A DNA stretch of 64,000 nt. Origin: Leishmania infantum JPCM5. Lineage: Eukaryota > Euglenozoa > Kinetoplastea > Trypanosomatida > Trypanosomatidae. The stretch is taken from the NCBI RefSeq assembly GCF_000002875.2, contig NC_009419.2:2004524-2068523 (forward strand). Reading direction: 5' to 3'. The position numbers and the translations under genes were made by a program. This document shows positions 18,909-30,492 of the stretch, in pieces. The stretch's first letter is position 1, and every line of letters begins with the position of its first letter. Below the pieces are notes generated by a model. That model did no database searches and had not been told where the DNA came from. It saw only the letters and a program-made list of their open reading frames with translations.

Positions 18909-20141
18909 ATGAAGTTTTGGGATCACGTTTCTGGCCGTGGTGTGGTGGGGGCAGCGCTTAACTTGTCGGTTACCACTATCGGCGCCGGGGTGCTCGTCAT
19001 CCCATCGACTTTCCAGGACGGAGGAATTTGCTTTGTGGTGGGCATGCTCGTCCTCGTTGGAGTTATGACGGTGCTCTCCATTGACTACTTGATCCGGTGC
19101 ATTGATTGTCTTCACCTCAAGTCGTACGAAGACATCTCACGCGAGCTACTGGGCCGGTGGTTCGAGGAGGCAGTGCGGTGGATTCTCATATTTTACAACA
19201 TCGGCATGGCGGCTGGCTACATCGTCGTCATTGGTGAGATCTTCACCCCAATACTGCCGCTCCTTCAGCCGTATCTGCCCTTCCTGACAGACAGCTCGCA
19301 CGTGATGATCATGGCGTGGGCTTTCGTAATGCTGCCGCTGTCCTGTATCCCGAAAATCACAAAGATGAACTACATCTGCTTCGTCGCCATCACGGCCACC
19401 TTTCTCATCTCGGCAATTATCGTGTACCGCTACCTTGTCCCCTACGACGGGAAGCACAACCATGCCAAGGTCACGTATCTGTCAGTGAGTGAGCGCGCGC
19501 TCTTGGCTATGCCGGTGATGATGTTCTCGTTTGACTGCCAGTCCCTCGTGTTTCAGATCTACAACAATCTGAGAACGGTCACGCGCGCAAATATGATGAG
19601 GGTGGCGTCGCTGAGCGTCAGCATCACTGGCTTGGTGTACCTAGTCGTTGGGCTGTTTGGCTACCTCACCCACACCCCCAACATCACCGGCAACATCCTC
19701 GCAAACTACGATCCTTTCAAGGATCACCTCTTCGCATTCGGCGAGGCGGTGTACTCCTTTACAGTGATGGCCGCCTATGTCCTCGTTTTGTTCCCCTGTC
19801 GCGATGCCGTGTTCATTTTCTTGTATGGCCACAACACGGCGACGCACGAGCTGGCGCATGCGGCCATCACCACGCGTCAGAATTTAGTTACTAGCATCCT
19901 ACTATCGGCCTTGAGCATCTTTCTGGCCATGCAAGTCACAGGTATCGTCGTCGTCATCGCGCTTCTCGGAGGTCTCTGCAGCAGCACGATCTGCTTCTCC
20001 TACCCGGCAGCGTTTCGCATCATGCTCCACATCAGGGGCCTCGACCGCTGCAAGCCGATGGAGCTTGTCACCGCCATCAGCATGCTCGTCTTTGGCGTGT
20101 TGGGCGGTAGTCTCGGCACTTTCATCGCCATTCGGGTATGA
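18909..20141 (+). CDS. Amino acid transporter (AAAP family)
   Basis: Product of 410 aa with about 11 hydrophobic membrane spans. The first span carries the amino acid/auxin permease signature ALNLSVTTIGAGVLVIPSTF. Other typical pieces are FYNIGMAAGYIVVIGEIF, LPLSCIPKITKMNYICFV and the MMFSFDCQSLVFQIYNNL block in the sixth span region. The N-terminus is very short compared with many Leishmania AAAP members, which have a long hydrophilic cytosolic tail. This protein is therefore a trimmed member or uses an upstream start, although no ATG lies between 18909 and the in-frame upstream region that looks coding. The substrate cannot be read from sequence. It probably sits in the plasma membrane or an acidic organelle. 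Confidence 0.9.
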   Translation: MKFWDHVSGRGVVGAALNLSVTTIGAGVLVIPSTFQDGGICFVVGMLVLVGVMTVLSIDYLIRCIDCLHLKSYEDISRELLGRWFEEAVRWILIFYNIGMAAGYIVVIGEIFTPILPLLQPYLPFLTDSSHVMIMAWAFVMLPLSCIPKITKMNYICFVAITATFLISAIIVYRYLVPYDGKHNHAKVTYLSVSERALLAMPVMMFSFDCQSLVFQIYNNLRTVTRANMMRVASLSVSITGLVYLVVGLFGYLTHTPNITGNILANYDPFKDHLFAFGEAVYSFTVMAAYVLVLFPCRDAVFIFLYGHNTATHELAHAAITTRQNLVTSILLSALSIFLAMQVTGIVVVIALLGGLCSSTICFSYPAAFRIMLHIRGLDRCKPMELVTAISMLVFGVLGGSLGTFIAIRV

Positions 20142-20929
20142 CGACGGAGGGAGGCGCAAAAAAAAAAAAAAAGAGGGCTTTAACGAGTGGATGCCGCCTC
20201 TCTCTGTGTCTCTCTGCTTGGCGCCGCTCTACCTGTTCAAAGGGAAGCGGGGAGTCTCACGAAGAGTATGCGAGGACTCGTACATGTAGCGTGGCAGCAA
20301 CGGGCATGAGTGGGCAAATGGGGGGGGGGGGTGACAAGGGAGACGGTGTTTATTCCCTTTTCTGTCGGTGACTCCTCCTCTCATTGTATCACGTCTGATC
20401 TCCACCTCTGCTCGCAGCCTGCCAAAGCCCCGTCTTGACTGTTGCGCACACGCGCGACATAAGACAGCTGCATGTGCATCTGGTAATAATGCTTTTCTCT
20501 TTGCCGTTTCACTAAATGACATGGATAACGTCGCAACGTAATTGATAATCGTCCTCCTGGGTGTACGCATGTGTGCGTGGTTGTATGCAGAAGAGAGCGC
20601 GAGCTTCGCGGCCCTCTCCACACTGTATCTTGTTGTTTGGCGTCGTCTTTCTGCTGCTGGGGTCTGCTTTCAATGGAACAATCTCCTTTGATAAACTTAA
20701 CACTTCTCACGTGCTGTAGATGGAAAAATGCTCTGGGGCGTGTGTTGAGGGCGGTGGTGTGTGTATGGTGTATGTTGTTTTATCGCTAGAAAAAGGAACG
20801 TTGGCCTTGAGCACAGTGCCTCGACGAAAGAGGGTGGGGGTGAGAAACGCTGCCGGTGAGTGTATGTGTCGTATCAGTGTTCATTTGCCCTGCGCCCTTC
20901 ACCATCCTTCAGTGCTTTTTTTTATTGTT
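20142..20929. other. 3' flank of transporter gene
   Basis: No gene. A-rich (20157-20172) and G-rich (about 20321-20331) runs follow the transporter. The short frames on both strands look like chance. Confidence 0.45.
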
Positions 20930-22430
20930 CTTCTGCTCGTTATGCGAGGTCCACCGGCGGCTCCTGCCCGGGACTCACCGAAATACACTGTGAGAGGGTG
21001 TCAAAGCCCTCCCCCCATCCGATGCACGGCAGGAGAGCACTGCTGAGCATCCGCAATCAGAGCGTCGCTGCCGGCCGCGTTCCTGCTATATGCAAAGAGG
21101 GACTCATCGTGCCCCTCCAGGAGCAGCACAGACCCAACGATAATACCGCGCCCTACCTCCCTGTGACGCTGACAAGCAATTTGTGCAAGCTGCTCAAACG
21201 ACCGACCTCGCGACGTGTGCAGGACCATCTGGAAGGCAGGCTCCAGCCGCCGCAGTCTGGCTTCCATCCCCACTACTCCACTAGAGGTCTCCCTAGGCTT
21301 GCTCCCGCACGAAGTACCCCCGCACCAGTCGGGTACCGAGATTGGCGCAGCGCTTGTGGGCTCTGCTTTCGTGCGTTCGACTTGGAACCTCACGGCAGTG
21401 AAGAAGCGCAGCGTAGCGCCGTAACTTACTCGCTGGATCATGGATTTCTGAGACGGCGGTCCTGTCTGCGTTCGCCTCCGCGAGAAGAGACCAGAGATAT
21501 CCCGCTTTACACGCCGAGTCCCACAGGAGTGTGCTCGAGGCCCTCTTCTCTCCACCGCTGTAGTGGACTTGCTGGGTATGGGGCTCCGCAAGACCGGCGA
21601 ACTGCACTACGCCTTCTGTGCTGATGAGCTCACACTCCTCACGCCCTCCTCTGGCGAGAATGTCATACAGGTCACGCTGCGATTCGCACTCTGGAGGGCG
21701 GAGCACAGGCCGCTGAAGCGCTTCATGGTGTTCAGTGCCCAGCCCAAAGCAAAATGCACACCCCTCTCTGCGCGGCCAAGCTCACTGTCCATTTCCGGGA
21801 GGGACACGGCTCGTTGCACGCGCGTGCCCGGAGGAGGATCGCTGCCCCTTCCGCCTTCCCGGCGTAGACCTCCAACCCATGCGCGACACTGGCCGACACG
21901 TTGCAGGAGCCATCAAAGTAGCCAGGGCTCGGCTTGCCAGGCGTAGGGCGGTGTGCTCGCGCGAGCGGGGTCCGTCAGAGGGTCTGCTCTGCCCTTTCGG
22001 CGTGGCGCTGCTCGCACCGCGGCTGCTTTGCGGTGCCGCCGCGCGGCGGGACGGTGCCAGCGCCAACGGCAGGGGGGCCGTTGACACCACCTTCGTGCCC
22101 AAAGCGGCCGCGGCCACCGTGGGTAGGCGAATGGCGCGCAGACGGCCGGGACCCGTCTCAGCCCGGCGCCGGCCGCGCGGCGCACATGCGAGGTAGGGGC
22201 GGCGTAGGACAGGAAGGGCCCGTTGGCCGCACGTCCATGCCGCCGTGGTGGGGGGGGGGGTTCACCCTGGGCGGCCAGGGTTTGGCGGTGGTGCCACGGC
22301 GGCAGGTGAGCCGCGGTGGTGCATGCGAATGTGCGCTGGGGGCAGCGGATTTGGGCGTTGCACAAAGAAGCGTTCATTTTTCGGTTTGTTTGTCCGTTAC
22401 CGCCGTGGTAGGTATAGTGGACGTTTTGTA
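20930..22430 (+). mobile_element. Degenerate ingi/L1Tc-type non-LTR retroelement (DIRE)
   Basis: A decayed reverse transcriptase can be followed across + strand frames. In one frame are PGLTEIHCERVSK (about 20975), AGRVPAICKEGLIVPL, the RT block LPVTLTSNLCKLLKR (from 21154), QPPQSGFHPHYST, and the motif A remnant FRAFDLEPHG (from 21369, catalytic-type Asp kept). After a frameshift come motif B VPQECARGPLLS (about 21519) and motif C FCADELTLL (from 21613), where the usual Ala-Asp-Asp is Ala-Asp-Glu. Downstream thumb/connection-like pieces (HVAGAIKV, GPSEGLLCPF, APRLLCGAA) reach about 22150, with further frameshifts and stops. No single frame spans it, so it cannot make a working protein. Endonuclease and RNase H domains are not visible. 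Boundaries are estimated from the motif span and from the change in composition near 22430. Confidence 0.8.
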
Positions 22431-25400
22431 GTGGAATGCGAATTCGAAGGGTGCGCATTGGCAAGGCACAAGAAAAAAGAAAAACGTTAAGGCGACCGTG
22501 CGCGCCCCCTCCTCTTTTCAGGCTTTTTTTGTTTGCGTGCTCAGGAATGCTTCATTGGTGTTTTGTGAAATCTACGCATGCGGTAGAAAAAAAGTACCAC
22601 TGCCACTCGCCTTTTTCGTCTGTTCGCTGCCGCCTCCAAAGCTTGTCTTCGGGTACCGATGGGGGCTTCACGTCTACAGAAGGGCGTCGAGCTTCCGACG
22701 CAGTGAAGAGCCTCGCGATGTTCATCCGCGGCTTGCTGGAAAGGGCACCCTTTCTTCTTCGCTTTACCGAGGATGAAGGTGAGGCCTACTGGCAATGAAT
22801 AAGAAAGGGTGGGACAGCGATGAGCAGAAAAGAGAAAAGCGTGTTGTTCGCGACGGTGAAGACTACCTGAGGAAGCTTGAAGGATGACGATACGGCGCTT
22901 GTTCTCCCACGGCGACACGCACATACTCACGGAAGTGAGAAATGGGGTGTGTGTAGGGGAGGGGAGCCATGAAACACAAATCAACCATACGGAACAGCTA
23001 AGGAAAACACTTCGCTCCCGTCTACTGCCGGCGTGCGTTTTTTTGTGTGCGAACCAGCGAAGAAAAATATATATGTACAATCCGGAAAAGGGTGGCTAAT
23101 TCACCGAGACGCAACGAGAAGAAAAATCTAAAAGTATTGTGGCTAAGTGCCCTTTCTGGTTCGGCCTCCCTTCCCTCCTCTTCCTCGTTTTCACTGAAGC
23201 CATATGGCTACGTGTGTCCGCAGCAGAAGGAGGTGAGCTGGTCACTCGATGTGACGATCGATCTGGAGTCGCGTGGTGACTTGTTCGTGTGTGGATGCTT
23301 GTGCTATTTTTTTTTTGACACTCCTTTCGCATCCCACTCCGCTGTTGATAGTCTCTCTTATCTTCGCGGCCTACTCTCTTACTGTGACTTCGTCTTGACT
23401 TTTTCCCTTTCCATTCTCTTCGAAGATTTCTCTTTTTGTGTTCTCGGCCCGCTTCGTTCGCGCGTGTGCTCTTCGCCGCGCTGTGATGGCAAGCGGGGTG
23501 AGGGAGAAGGAGCGATGTCAGCACAGCGGAGCCCGTACACCCCCCACACACCCACCGTCAGTCGTGAGAAGGTCGAAAGTGAAAAAAAAAACGCTCTCTT
23601 CCTTCACAGCTCTTTCACATTGTTTCTTTTCCTTCTTTACTCTCTCTACGTGCGTGTGCGTTGATGGGCAATGATGCGGATATCTTTTGCTGGTTTGCTT
23701 TTTTGCTTTTGCTGCTCCCATCACCTTCTCTTTCTCTCTCCCGCTCTCCCTCCACCGATCGCGCACCCAGACAAGAGAGAAAGAGACGAGAAGGAGTAAA
23801 ACAAGACACCGAAGCAAGATAGAATGCACTCTGCGCTAGCGTCGCCGGTGCGTGTTCCCCCCTCTCTGCCTTACGCTCTATATCTCCAAGCGCTCTGCCA
23901 CGTGTACTCGTAAGACGCCCTTTTTCGATTCGACGTTACGGCGTCTTTTTTTTTTGGCTGCGTAACAGCTGTTTTTTTTTTTTGATTATTTATGTGATTG
24001 TCTTCTCTTCCCCCAACAAGCCCTCTTGGTTTTCCTCCGCATCGTCTATCTTCTGCCTCATTACGTCCCTTGACGGTAGGTTTGCATTCATGTCCCTCTT
24101 CACACTCTGCCGGCCGACCCCTTCAACCCCCCCTCTCCCTCCCTACCTCTTTCTCTGACATATTCTGCTCTTTTATCTGTCAGGCGGAGCCCCGAAAAGG
24201 AAAGAAAAGAGCAGGAAAAGCGACACACGAATGTATCACTGCAGGCAGGCTTGACGGTGGGGCGCAGTGTTCTAGCACTCTTACGCGGCAGTGAGGCGGT
24301 GGGAAGGGATCAAAAGAAGACATACAGAGCTTCCGAGGGCAAGCATGAGACGAGAGAAACGAAAGGATGTATGTGTGTATGTGTGTGTGTGTGCTCCAGG
24401 GCACGCTGTGTCACTCTCATCTTCATCGCACTTTTTGCTTGACCGCGTCTTCAATCGAAAAGAGGAAGTAAGAAAGCGAAAAGACGGCTGACGAGTCAAC
24501 TCTCGATGTTCTTTTTTTTTACTTACCTGGCTTCGTGTTGATCACTCTCCATTCCTTCCTCCGTGCATGTGAACTCTTACGGCAGTGTCTACGCGTATGT
24601 CTCCGTGTGTAAGTGTGTACACGCAGCTGCATCTTGGGTTTGCTGTGTGTGTGTTTCCTTTGTTCACTTCTGGTTCTTGTCTCTCTCTCTTTATGTTTTT
24701 CCTTTTTTTCTTTGGCTCCCGTTGCTGGATGTGCCACTGCACATACAAGAACAACAAGCGAAAAAAGAAAAAGATACATGAACGGCGCTCTCTGCCCAGA
24801 AAATAGCACCGGGAGCAGAGACGCCCCCACTCCATCTCATACACACACACGCACTTCCCTTTACGCGACAGCCAACTCGCTCCTTCTCTCCTCTTTTGTT
24901 TGCGCTGTTGCCTCTTCGGGTTTTCCCGTTCTCCCCTCCGCTTTTTTGATGTTTCTCTCTCTTTTCTATCTCGCTTTTGTTTACACGTTTTGCATTAGCC
25001 CACTCCTTTTGCCGCCTCGAAGACAGAGCATGTTTGGACCGCGTCTTGCACGCTTCCTGTGACTTCTCCACAACAACCAAACCACTCACAACTCTGTACC
25101 GCCGACGCACACGTGGAGCTCGTGAAACCGGAAGGCGCTCTGGCGAGCGTACAAGTGAAGCCTACTCGGCCCTACGGACGTCTGTGGCGCAGCATGGAGA
25201 GTTATCTCGCGCGATGCCATTGCTTTCATGCGGTCAGCGATCCGGCGTGAGACTTGCACAACTGGCAGCGTGCCAGTCTCATGCAGTCGTGTCGCGCTGC
25301 CACGGGGCAGTTACGGCCTCAACTTTGCCGCTTTCCGTCTGTGGCTCTCTGCACTACCTCTTCCTCAGCCGTCACTCTTCTGTTTTCTCGCTCTCTCCTT

Positions 25401-26103
25401 TTCCCTTTCTGTGCTCGTGGTTATTATTATTTACCCTTTCCCAAAACTTATGACTCACCGCTCCTTGCATCTTGCGATCCCATCCCTACTCACCCACAGA
25501 AACCGACGCAACCGTTATGTATTATGCGAACCATACCGGAATAGCATCGAGAGGCCTGAAATACAGATTGAATTCTCGCGTCTTTCCCAGTACGTGCCTA
25601 CACGCGCCTTCTTGTTTTGTTTCTGAGCTCTGTCTCTCTCTCTCTCTCTGCCTCTTACAATAATTGCCTTCTTTGTATTTCTTCCACCTAGCCTCCCCGA
25701 CATCGTCGCGCTCTCTCTGCCTCTTCGTTCACCAACATCCACGGAGCTCACGCTTCTACGTTGGTTTCAGCACTCTACACTGAGAGCGCCAAAGTATTAT
25801 CTTCCTTCAGCTCGGCTTTCTTCGCTTCACCCGTCTCTCCTACTGTCTTACGCGACGCTGCTGCTGGGAGCTTGAGGAGGGGCCGAGCTTGCGAGTGAGC
25901 CGCGTGACAGGTGGCACAGATACAACGATCGTACTCGCCGTTTGCTTTCCACCAATGCTGTTCTCTCTTTGCTCTCGCGCACCTCTCTCTTTTTCTCTGC
26001 TTCTTTTTGTGTGAGGTGTTCCGCAGTGTTGGTGACTCTTTCTGTTTCCTCCGTTTTCGTGTCTTCCACCTCTCTTCAGTGGTGTGCGCAGTGGGGGCGC
26101 GCG
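22431..26103. other. Long gene-free spacer upstream of MOK-like kinase
   Basis: About 3.7 kb without a supported gene. It is pyrimidine-rich on the + strand with many T runs (for example 23311-23320, 23948-23960, 23972-23984, 24510-24520), short (TG)n and (CT)n runs, and no frame with steady coding composition. 25030-25330 is less biased and GC-richer, but has no ATG-led frame of note. The clear splice signal is the tract at 25965-26070 with AG at 26078-26079, 25 bases before the kinase ATG. Confidence 0.5.
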
Positions 26104-27282
26104 ATGCAGAAGTATCAAATCTTAGGCAAGAAGGGTGAGGGCACCTTCAGCGAGGTGCTTCGTGCGCAGGACATCAAGACGCAGCAATATGTAGCAATTA
26201 AGTGCATGAAGAAGGCTTTCAAGTCCAAGGAGCAGGTGAACCGGCTTCGTGAGATTCAAGCGGTCCGGCGCCTACAGCCGCACCCGAACATTGTTGACCT
26301 GGTGGAGGTGCTCTTTGACCGTAGCACTGGCCGCCTCGCGCTTGTCTTGGAGTTGATGGATATGAGTCTCTACGAGCTCATCAAAGGGAGGAAGCAGTAC
26401 CTGGGCGAGGAGAAGGTGCGGTCGTACATGTATCAGCTGTTGAAGGGGCTCGACCACGCTCACCGCATCGGTGTCTTCCACCGCGATATTAAGCCGGAGA
26501 ACCTTCTCATCGACGCCGAGGGTCATCTCAAGATTGCCGACTTCGGATCGTGCAAAGGCGTCTACTCGAAGTTGCCGCTCACAGAGTACATCTCCACGCG
26601 GTGGTACCGCGCCCCCGAGTGTCTGCTGACAGATGGTTACTACAACTACAAGATGGACTTGTGGAGCGCGGGGTGCGTCTTCTTCGAGATCATCGCCCTC
26701 TTCCCCCTCTTTCCTGGCAGCAACGAGCTGGACCAGGTCCACCGCATTCACAATGTCTTGGGCACTCCACCGACCGAGATTCTCGACCGCTTGAAAAAGT
26801 TCGGCACGCATATGGACTACGACTTCCCCAAAAAGCAAGGCACCGGACTCGCGAAGCTGCTGCCACACGTCTCCGCGGATGCCTTAGACTTGATGAAGAA
26901 GCTGCTCACATATGACGAGGAGCAGCGCTGCACGGCGAAAGAGGCACTGCGGCACGCGTACTTTAGCAAGCTGCGCGAAGCTGACAAGAAGAGCCACCGC
27001 CCTAAGCACAGCGCCAGCATCAGCAGACCGACTACTGTCACGGACGATGCGCACGCCTCGATGGGTCTCGGCAGCAGCCCTCGCAAAACCACCAACGGGA
27101 TGCCCTCGCTGAACGGCACGCTGACGGCAAGCCGCAAGCTACCGGTGATTGACGGGAAGTCGCCGACGAAGTCCAGCACGCTGGTCTCCAACCAAAGCAC
27201 GCTGCACCAAGTGCACGGAGCGGTGGCGACGTCCGCCTCGGGTGAGGATCTGGTCGCGCGAAGCCTACCAAAGCTGATATAG
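26104..27282 (+). CDS. MPK13: MOK/LF4-type MAP-kinase-related protein kinase
   Basis: Product of 392 aa. The kinase domain (about 4-290) has G-loop GKKGEGTFSEV (8-18), catalytic Lys33 in VAIK, HRDIKPEN (126-133), DFG (146-148) and a TEY activation motif (160-162) followed by STRWYRAPECLLTDGYY, as in mammalian MOK and Chlamydomonas LF4. All catalytic residues are present. The C-terminal tail (about 300-392) is Ser/Thr/Lys-rich and probably disordered. This RCK family controls flagellum length, and trypanosomatid members limit flagellar length. The symbol MPK13 follows my recollection of the Leishmania kinase series and its place close to PABP1, so treat it as probable only. The only in-frame ATG is at 26104, supported by the splice site at 26078-26079. 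Confidence 0.92.
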   Translation: MQKYQILGKKGEGTFSEVLRAQDIKTQQYVAIKCMKKAFKSKEQVNRLREIQAVRRLQPHPNIVDLVEVLFDRSTGRLALVLELMDMSLYELIKGRKQYLGEEKVRSYMYQLLKGLDHAHRIGVFHRDIKPENLLIDAEGHLKIADFGSCKGVYSKLPLTEYISTRWYRAPECLLTDGYYNYKMDLWSAGCVFFEIIALFPLFPGSNELDQVHRIHNVLGTPPTEILDRLKKFGTHMDYDFPKKQGTGLAKLLPHVSADALDLMKKLLTYDEEQRCTAKEALRHAYFSKLREADKKSHRPKHSASISRPTTVTDDAHASMGLGSSPRKTTNGMPSLNGTLTASRKLPVIDGKSPTKSSTLVSNQSTLHQVHGAVATSASGEDLVARSLPKLI

Positions 27283-29150
27283 CAGAGTTCACTGAAGGCA
27301 CTGCCGTGTGTACGCTTGCCGTTTCCGGTGCACTTTTTTTTGTCGTGGGAGGGGTGCCCAGGTATATATGCCCATGCCTGCACTTCGTTTTGACGTCTTG
27401 CTTTCGTCCCTTCTCCTAACTCTGGCGCCCACGCGCATGAGCAGGCGATTTTGCGCTTCCACCATGTCGGCTTCCTCCTCATGCTCCGCAGTTCTCTTCG
27501 TTGCTCTATGTCACCAGTTCAGTCATCGACAAGAGGTTAGGTGGCGGCTCACGTCTGGTGAATGTATCTCATGTGCCGGTACCATGTTGTGCTGAGAAAG
27601 TCGTTTTCCTGAAGGAAACGAGCTGGTGGACGGCCGTTAATGGCCCGAGAAAACTCGACGCGGTGCCGCTGGGTGCCCGCGCGAGTGAGGCTAGCACAGA
27701 TACACTCATCTTTGGACCTTGAGGAAGGGGCGGGGACGGAGAAGAGGTGCGCGGAGGGGCAAGTGATCGTGGGAGTGCTGTTGTCCGCTCCTTGCACTTA
27801 GACTGTGTTTCGTTGGTCAGTGGTTGGCCTGCGCATGGTAGAGTTCTTTTTTTTTTTGGAGGGGGGACCGTGGCTGCCGTGCGGTGCCCTCCTCTTGGAA
27901 TCTGTAGCGAAGTGTAAGACGGCACACGCGCGGGAAACGGCTGCGGCTGTGGCAAGACGGCTTCGTGGTTTTCAACGTCTGATAGCTGAGGGAAGAAGAC
28001 AAAAAAAAAGACGGGTCGTCTTTTGCTGTGACTGCAGCGATGTTCGGCCCCTTGCTGAGACCTTCCTTCGTTGTTGCGTGTGGGTGTTCCTTCTTCCGAT
28101 CGCGTCTTGTCTCTCGCGCCCGTCGCGCAGTGCGCAGTACGCCTTTTCTTCCCGAGCGCCTCTCTGTTGTTGCCCTTCCCGATGTCGTCCCGCTTTGGCG
28201 CCGTGGGTGGCACATCTTTTTTGAACGACGCCTGCAGCTCGCTGCTTGCATCCTGTCGCCTTTCTCCGCGTCCTGCCTCCTCCTCTGCTGAAGTTTCGGT
28301 TAGGCGAGTGCGTGCGTGCTCCAGAGAGCCTTGTGCATGGCAGGGAGAGTGAAAAGGAGCACGTGGGCGGGACAACGGCATCGGCGGCGACGGCAATGAA
28401 CAGAATTTGCCAGTCCGCTTCGTCTCGCTTTGATGTGTTCTTTGCCGTCACCACTGCGCCCTTCTGCGTCTCCTCTTTCTCCGCATCAATCGTCTTTCGC
28501 TAAATGCGTGCCTTCATCGTCCTCACCTTCAGAGAAGAGGAGAGAGCGAGAAGGCCCCCTCCCCCTCCAACAACAAAAAATATGTTGTGCGCATGATGTC
28601 TGTTTTAATGCTTTGGCTGCTTTTTGTTCTCTTTCCTGTTCTACGCTATTCCATTCTTCCGCTCTCCTTGAGAGACGAGAGAACCATCCACGTGCCGTGC
28701 TCACGGGTACCGTTGCGCATGTATGTGTACGTGTATGTTTGAGCAGACACATCGCACCTGTATTGGATCATAAGCTTCCTTTTGTTGTTGATAGCGTTGT
28801 GCCTTTTTTTTTCATTCTTCTTTTCGGTCCTGTGGCACCTTTATCTTCTTCGCTTCCACTCTCCCATTCTATTTTGGGTGTCTTCTGAGCTTTTCTCACG
28901 GGTGACGGTTTGCTTCGCTCAGCTGAATTCCTATTTCACGTGCATATTCGTATATTTATATACATATATATATATATATCGATCTATAGCTGCCTCTTTC
29001 GCCTGCATGTGCTTTTCCGTTTCCTTCTCCCCTCATCTCTCTCGTTCTTTTTTTTCTTTCCTTCTTCTTGCCCTCACGTGCTCTTTTTCATTTGTGTTCT
29101 TCCGGCCCTTTGTTGCTTCAGCTTGTCTGTGTCCTCTTCCTGCTCCCCTC
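27283..29150. other. Spacer 5' of retroposon copy 1
   Basis: No supported gene in about 1.9 kb. It includes T-rich runs and an (AT)n run at 28964-28979. Several moderately long frames occur on both strands (for example minus strand 27569-28396), but they lack coding composition and any match I recognise. Confidence 0.45.
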
Positions 29151-29762
29151 ATGACGGCGGCACAAACCTCACGGTGCTTGGTATCACAGGGCCCCGTACA
29201 CCCCCACTCTGTGTGTGTGTGGGAGGAGGCCACGCGGCACCTCACCTCTGTCCCCTGCCAATGTCAGAACCCTACTTCTTCTGGTGCGGACAGGGTCAAG
29301 CACCGACGACGTAGCGGTGGTCGGGGCGATGTACCACTGCTGGCGTCGGCGACGTGGTCGTGGATAGCGTTGTACTGGGGCGGCCTGCAACCGTGCACAC
29401 GTCTGCGCCATCCATATGATTGGGCAGCGTGCCAGAGCGACTCGGGCGCATGTCTCACCCGGCCCTCGCGCACTGCCTGCTGGTGCGGGGGGGGGGCTGA
29501 GCCATGCCCCGAGGAGGGATGCACGAGGGCTGGCGGCCGGCATGATGGGGGAGCGGCTGTGAGGCGAGACCTGCGAGGCAAAGAGAGGGGGAGAGAGGTT
29601 GGTAGGGCACGAGGCAGGGGGGCCGTGCTCTCAGATGGCTGAGTGGGCGCACTGCTGCAGCGCGTGTGTCCACGACTGCTTCGCACCGCGCTGGTGGGAC
29701 CTGTGCGCCTGCGGGGCTCGAGTGGCGTTTGATCTCCTGTGCTGTAGCGGAGAAGGGGCACG
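29151..29762 (+). mobile_element. SIDER-like dispersed repeat, copy 1
   Basis: About 612 bases nearly identical to the segments at 44204 and 51255, beginning ATGACGGCGGCACAAACC and ending GGAGAAGGGGCACG, followed by an A-rich stretch (29771-29782). It differs from copy 2 by only a few bases, mostly in a G-run at 29487-29496. It lies in the sense orientation about 1.9 kb downstream of the kinase gene. Size, A-rich 3' end, sense orientation and position between genes fit the SIDER retroposons of Leishmania, which are often found in 3' UTRs and linked to mRNA turnover. I cannot compare it with a SIDER consensus here. Open frames on both strands of this element are chance. Confidence 0.75.
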
Positions 29763-30492
29763 GGGGAAGGCGACGAAAAAAAGAGCTCTTTCGGGTTTCA
29801 TGCGCGTGTGTTCGTGTCTCGCTTGTTCCGTCGCGCGCTATCGTTTTTCGAATGTTTGTGGACGACTTTCTGTATTCATCAGCTTGTGTGGTAACAGCTG
29901 TGCTTCTCTGCTTGCGCGCGCTCCGTTTGCCTCTCATTTTGTTTGTGTTCCCTCGATAGACTTGTGTTTATATATATGTGTGTGTGTGTGCCTTCCGTTG
30001 CTGTGCACGTGCGCGTGAACAGTGGAGGTGCGCGCCGATCTCGTCAGTAAACGAAAAGGAGCAAGAAGAAGTAAAGAAGCGGTCATGGGCAAAGCGAGAA
30101 CGCTCTCCCTCTCACCGAGTCTGTGCTCGTTGAGTGAGGAAGTAGAATCGACTGCTGTCCTCTGCGGCGTTCGCGAGTACAAGTGGGACACGCACACATC
30201 CGTGTGGGCCAGAACCTTCAGCGGATCAGCCGTCGTTCAATCCCAGCCCAGCGCGTTGGCGACGCGAACACAGGAGCGGTCTTTCCGCATGCCATGGTCG
30301 CATTTCTCACCTGCTCTCCACTGAGCCTCACTTCCCCTTTCGTCTTTCGATGGGATCGCCGCTTAACATGCAACACGGCACAGTGCGTGCATGTGTGTTT
30401 TCGGTGCTGTGCTGTCTTCTCTCCCTCCGGTGCACCATCCTGCCTCCCATTTCAGTGTGTGACCTGCTCTCAGCGATCACAGTGCTGGAAGG
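29763..30492. other. Spacer 3' of retroposon copy 1
   Basis: No gene. It begins with the A-rich end of the repeat, contains a short (TG)n run near 29978-29990, and has a splice signal for the next gene: pyrimidine tract 30415-30452 with AG at 30454-30455. Confidence 0.45.

Noticed and set aside
23047..23664. 205-codon + strand frame in the long spacer
   Set aside because: Made mainly of pyrimidine-rich (Ser/Leu/Phe) and A-rich codons typical of spacer; the codon pattern differs from all real genes here.
24977..25453. 158-codon + strand frame in the long spacer
   Set aside because: Lacks recognisable sequence and turns to spacer-like Ser/Leu/Phe composition in its second half; no ATG-supported splice layout.
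27569..28396. 275-codon minus-strand open frame
   Set aside because: Lies in T-rich spacer, antisense to the unit, has no coding composition and no recognisable motif; treated as chance.
29481..29500. G-runs in the repeat copies as functional quadruplex sites
   Set aside because: The runs vary in length between copies and are broken by C or T in two of them, as expected for slippage.
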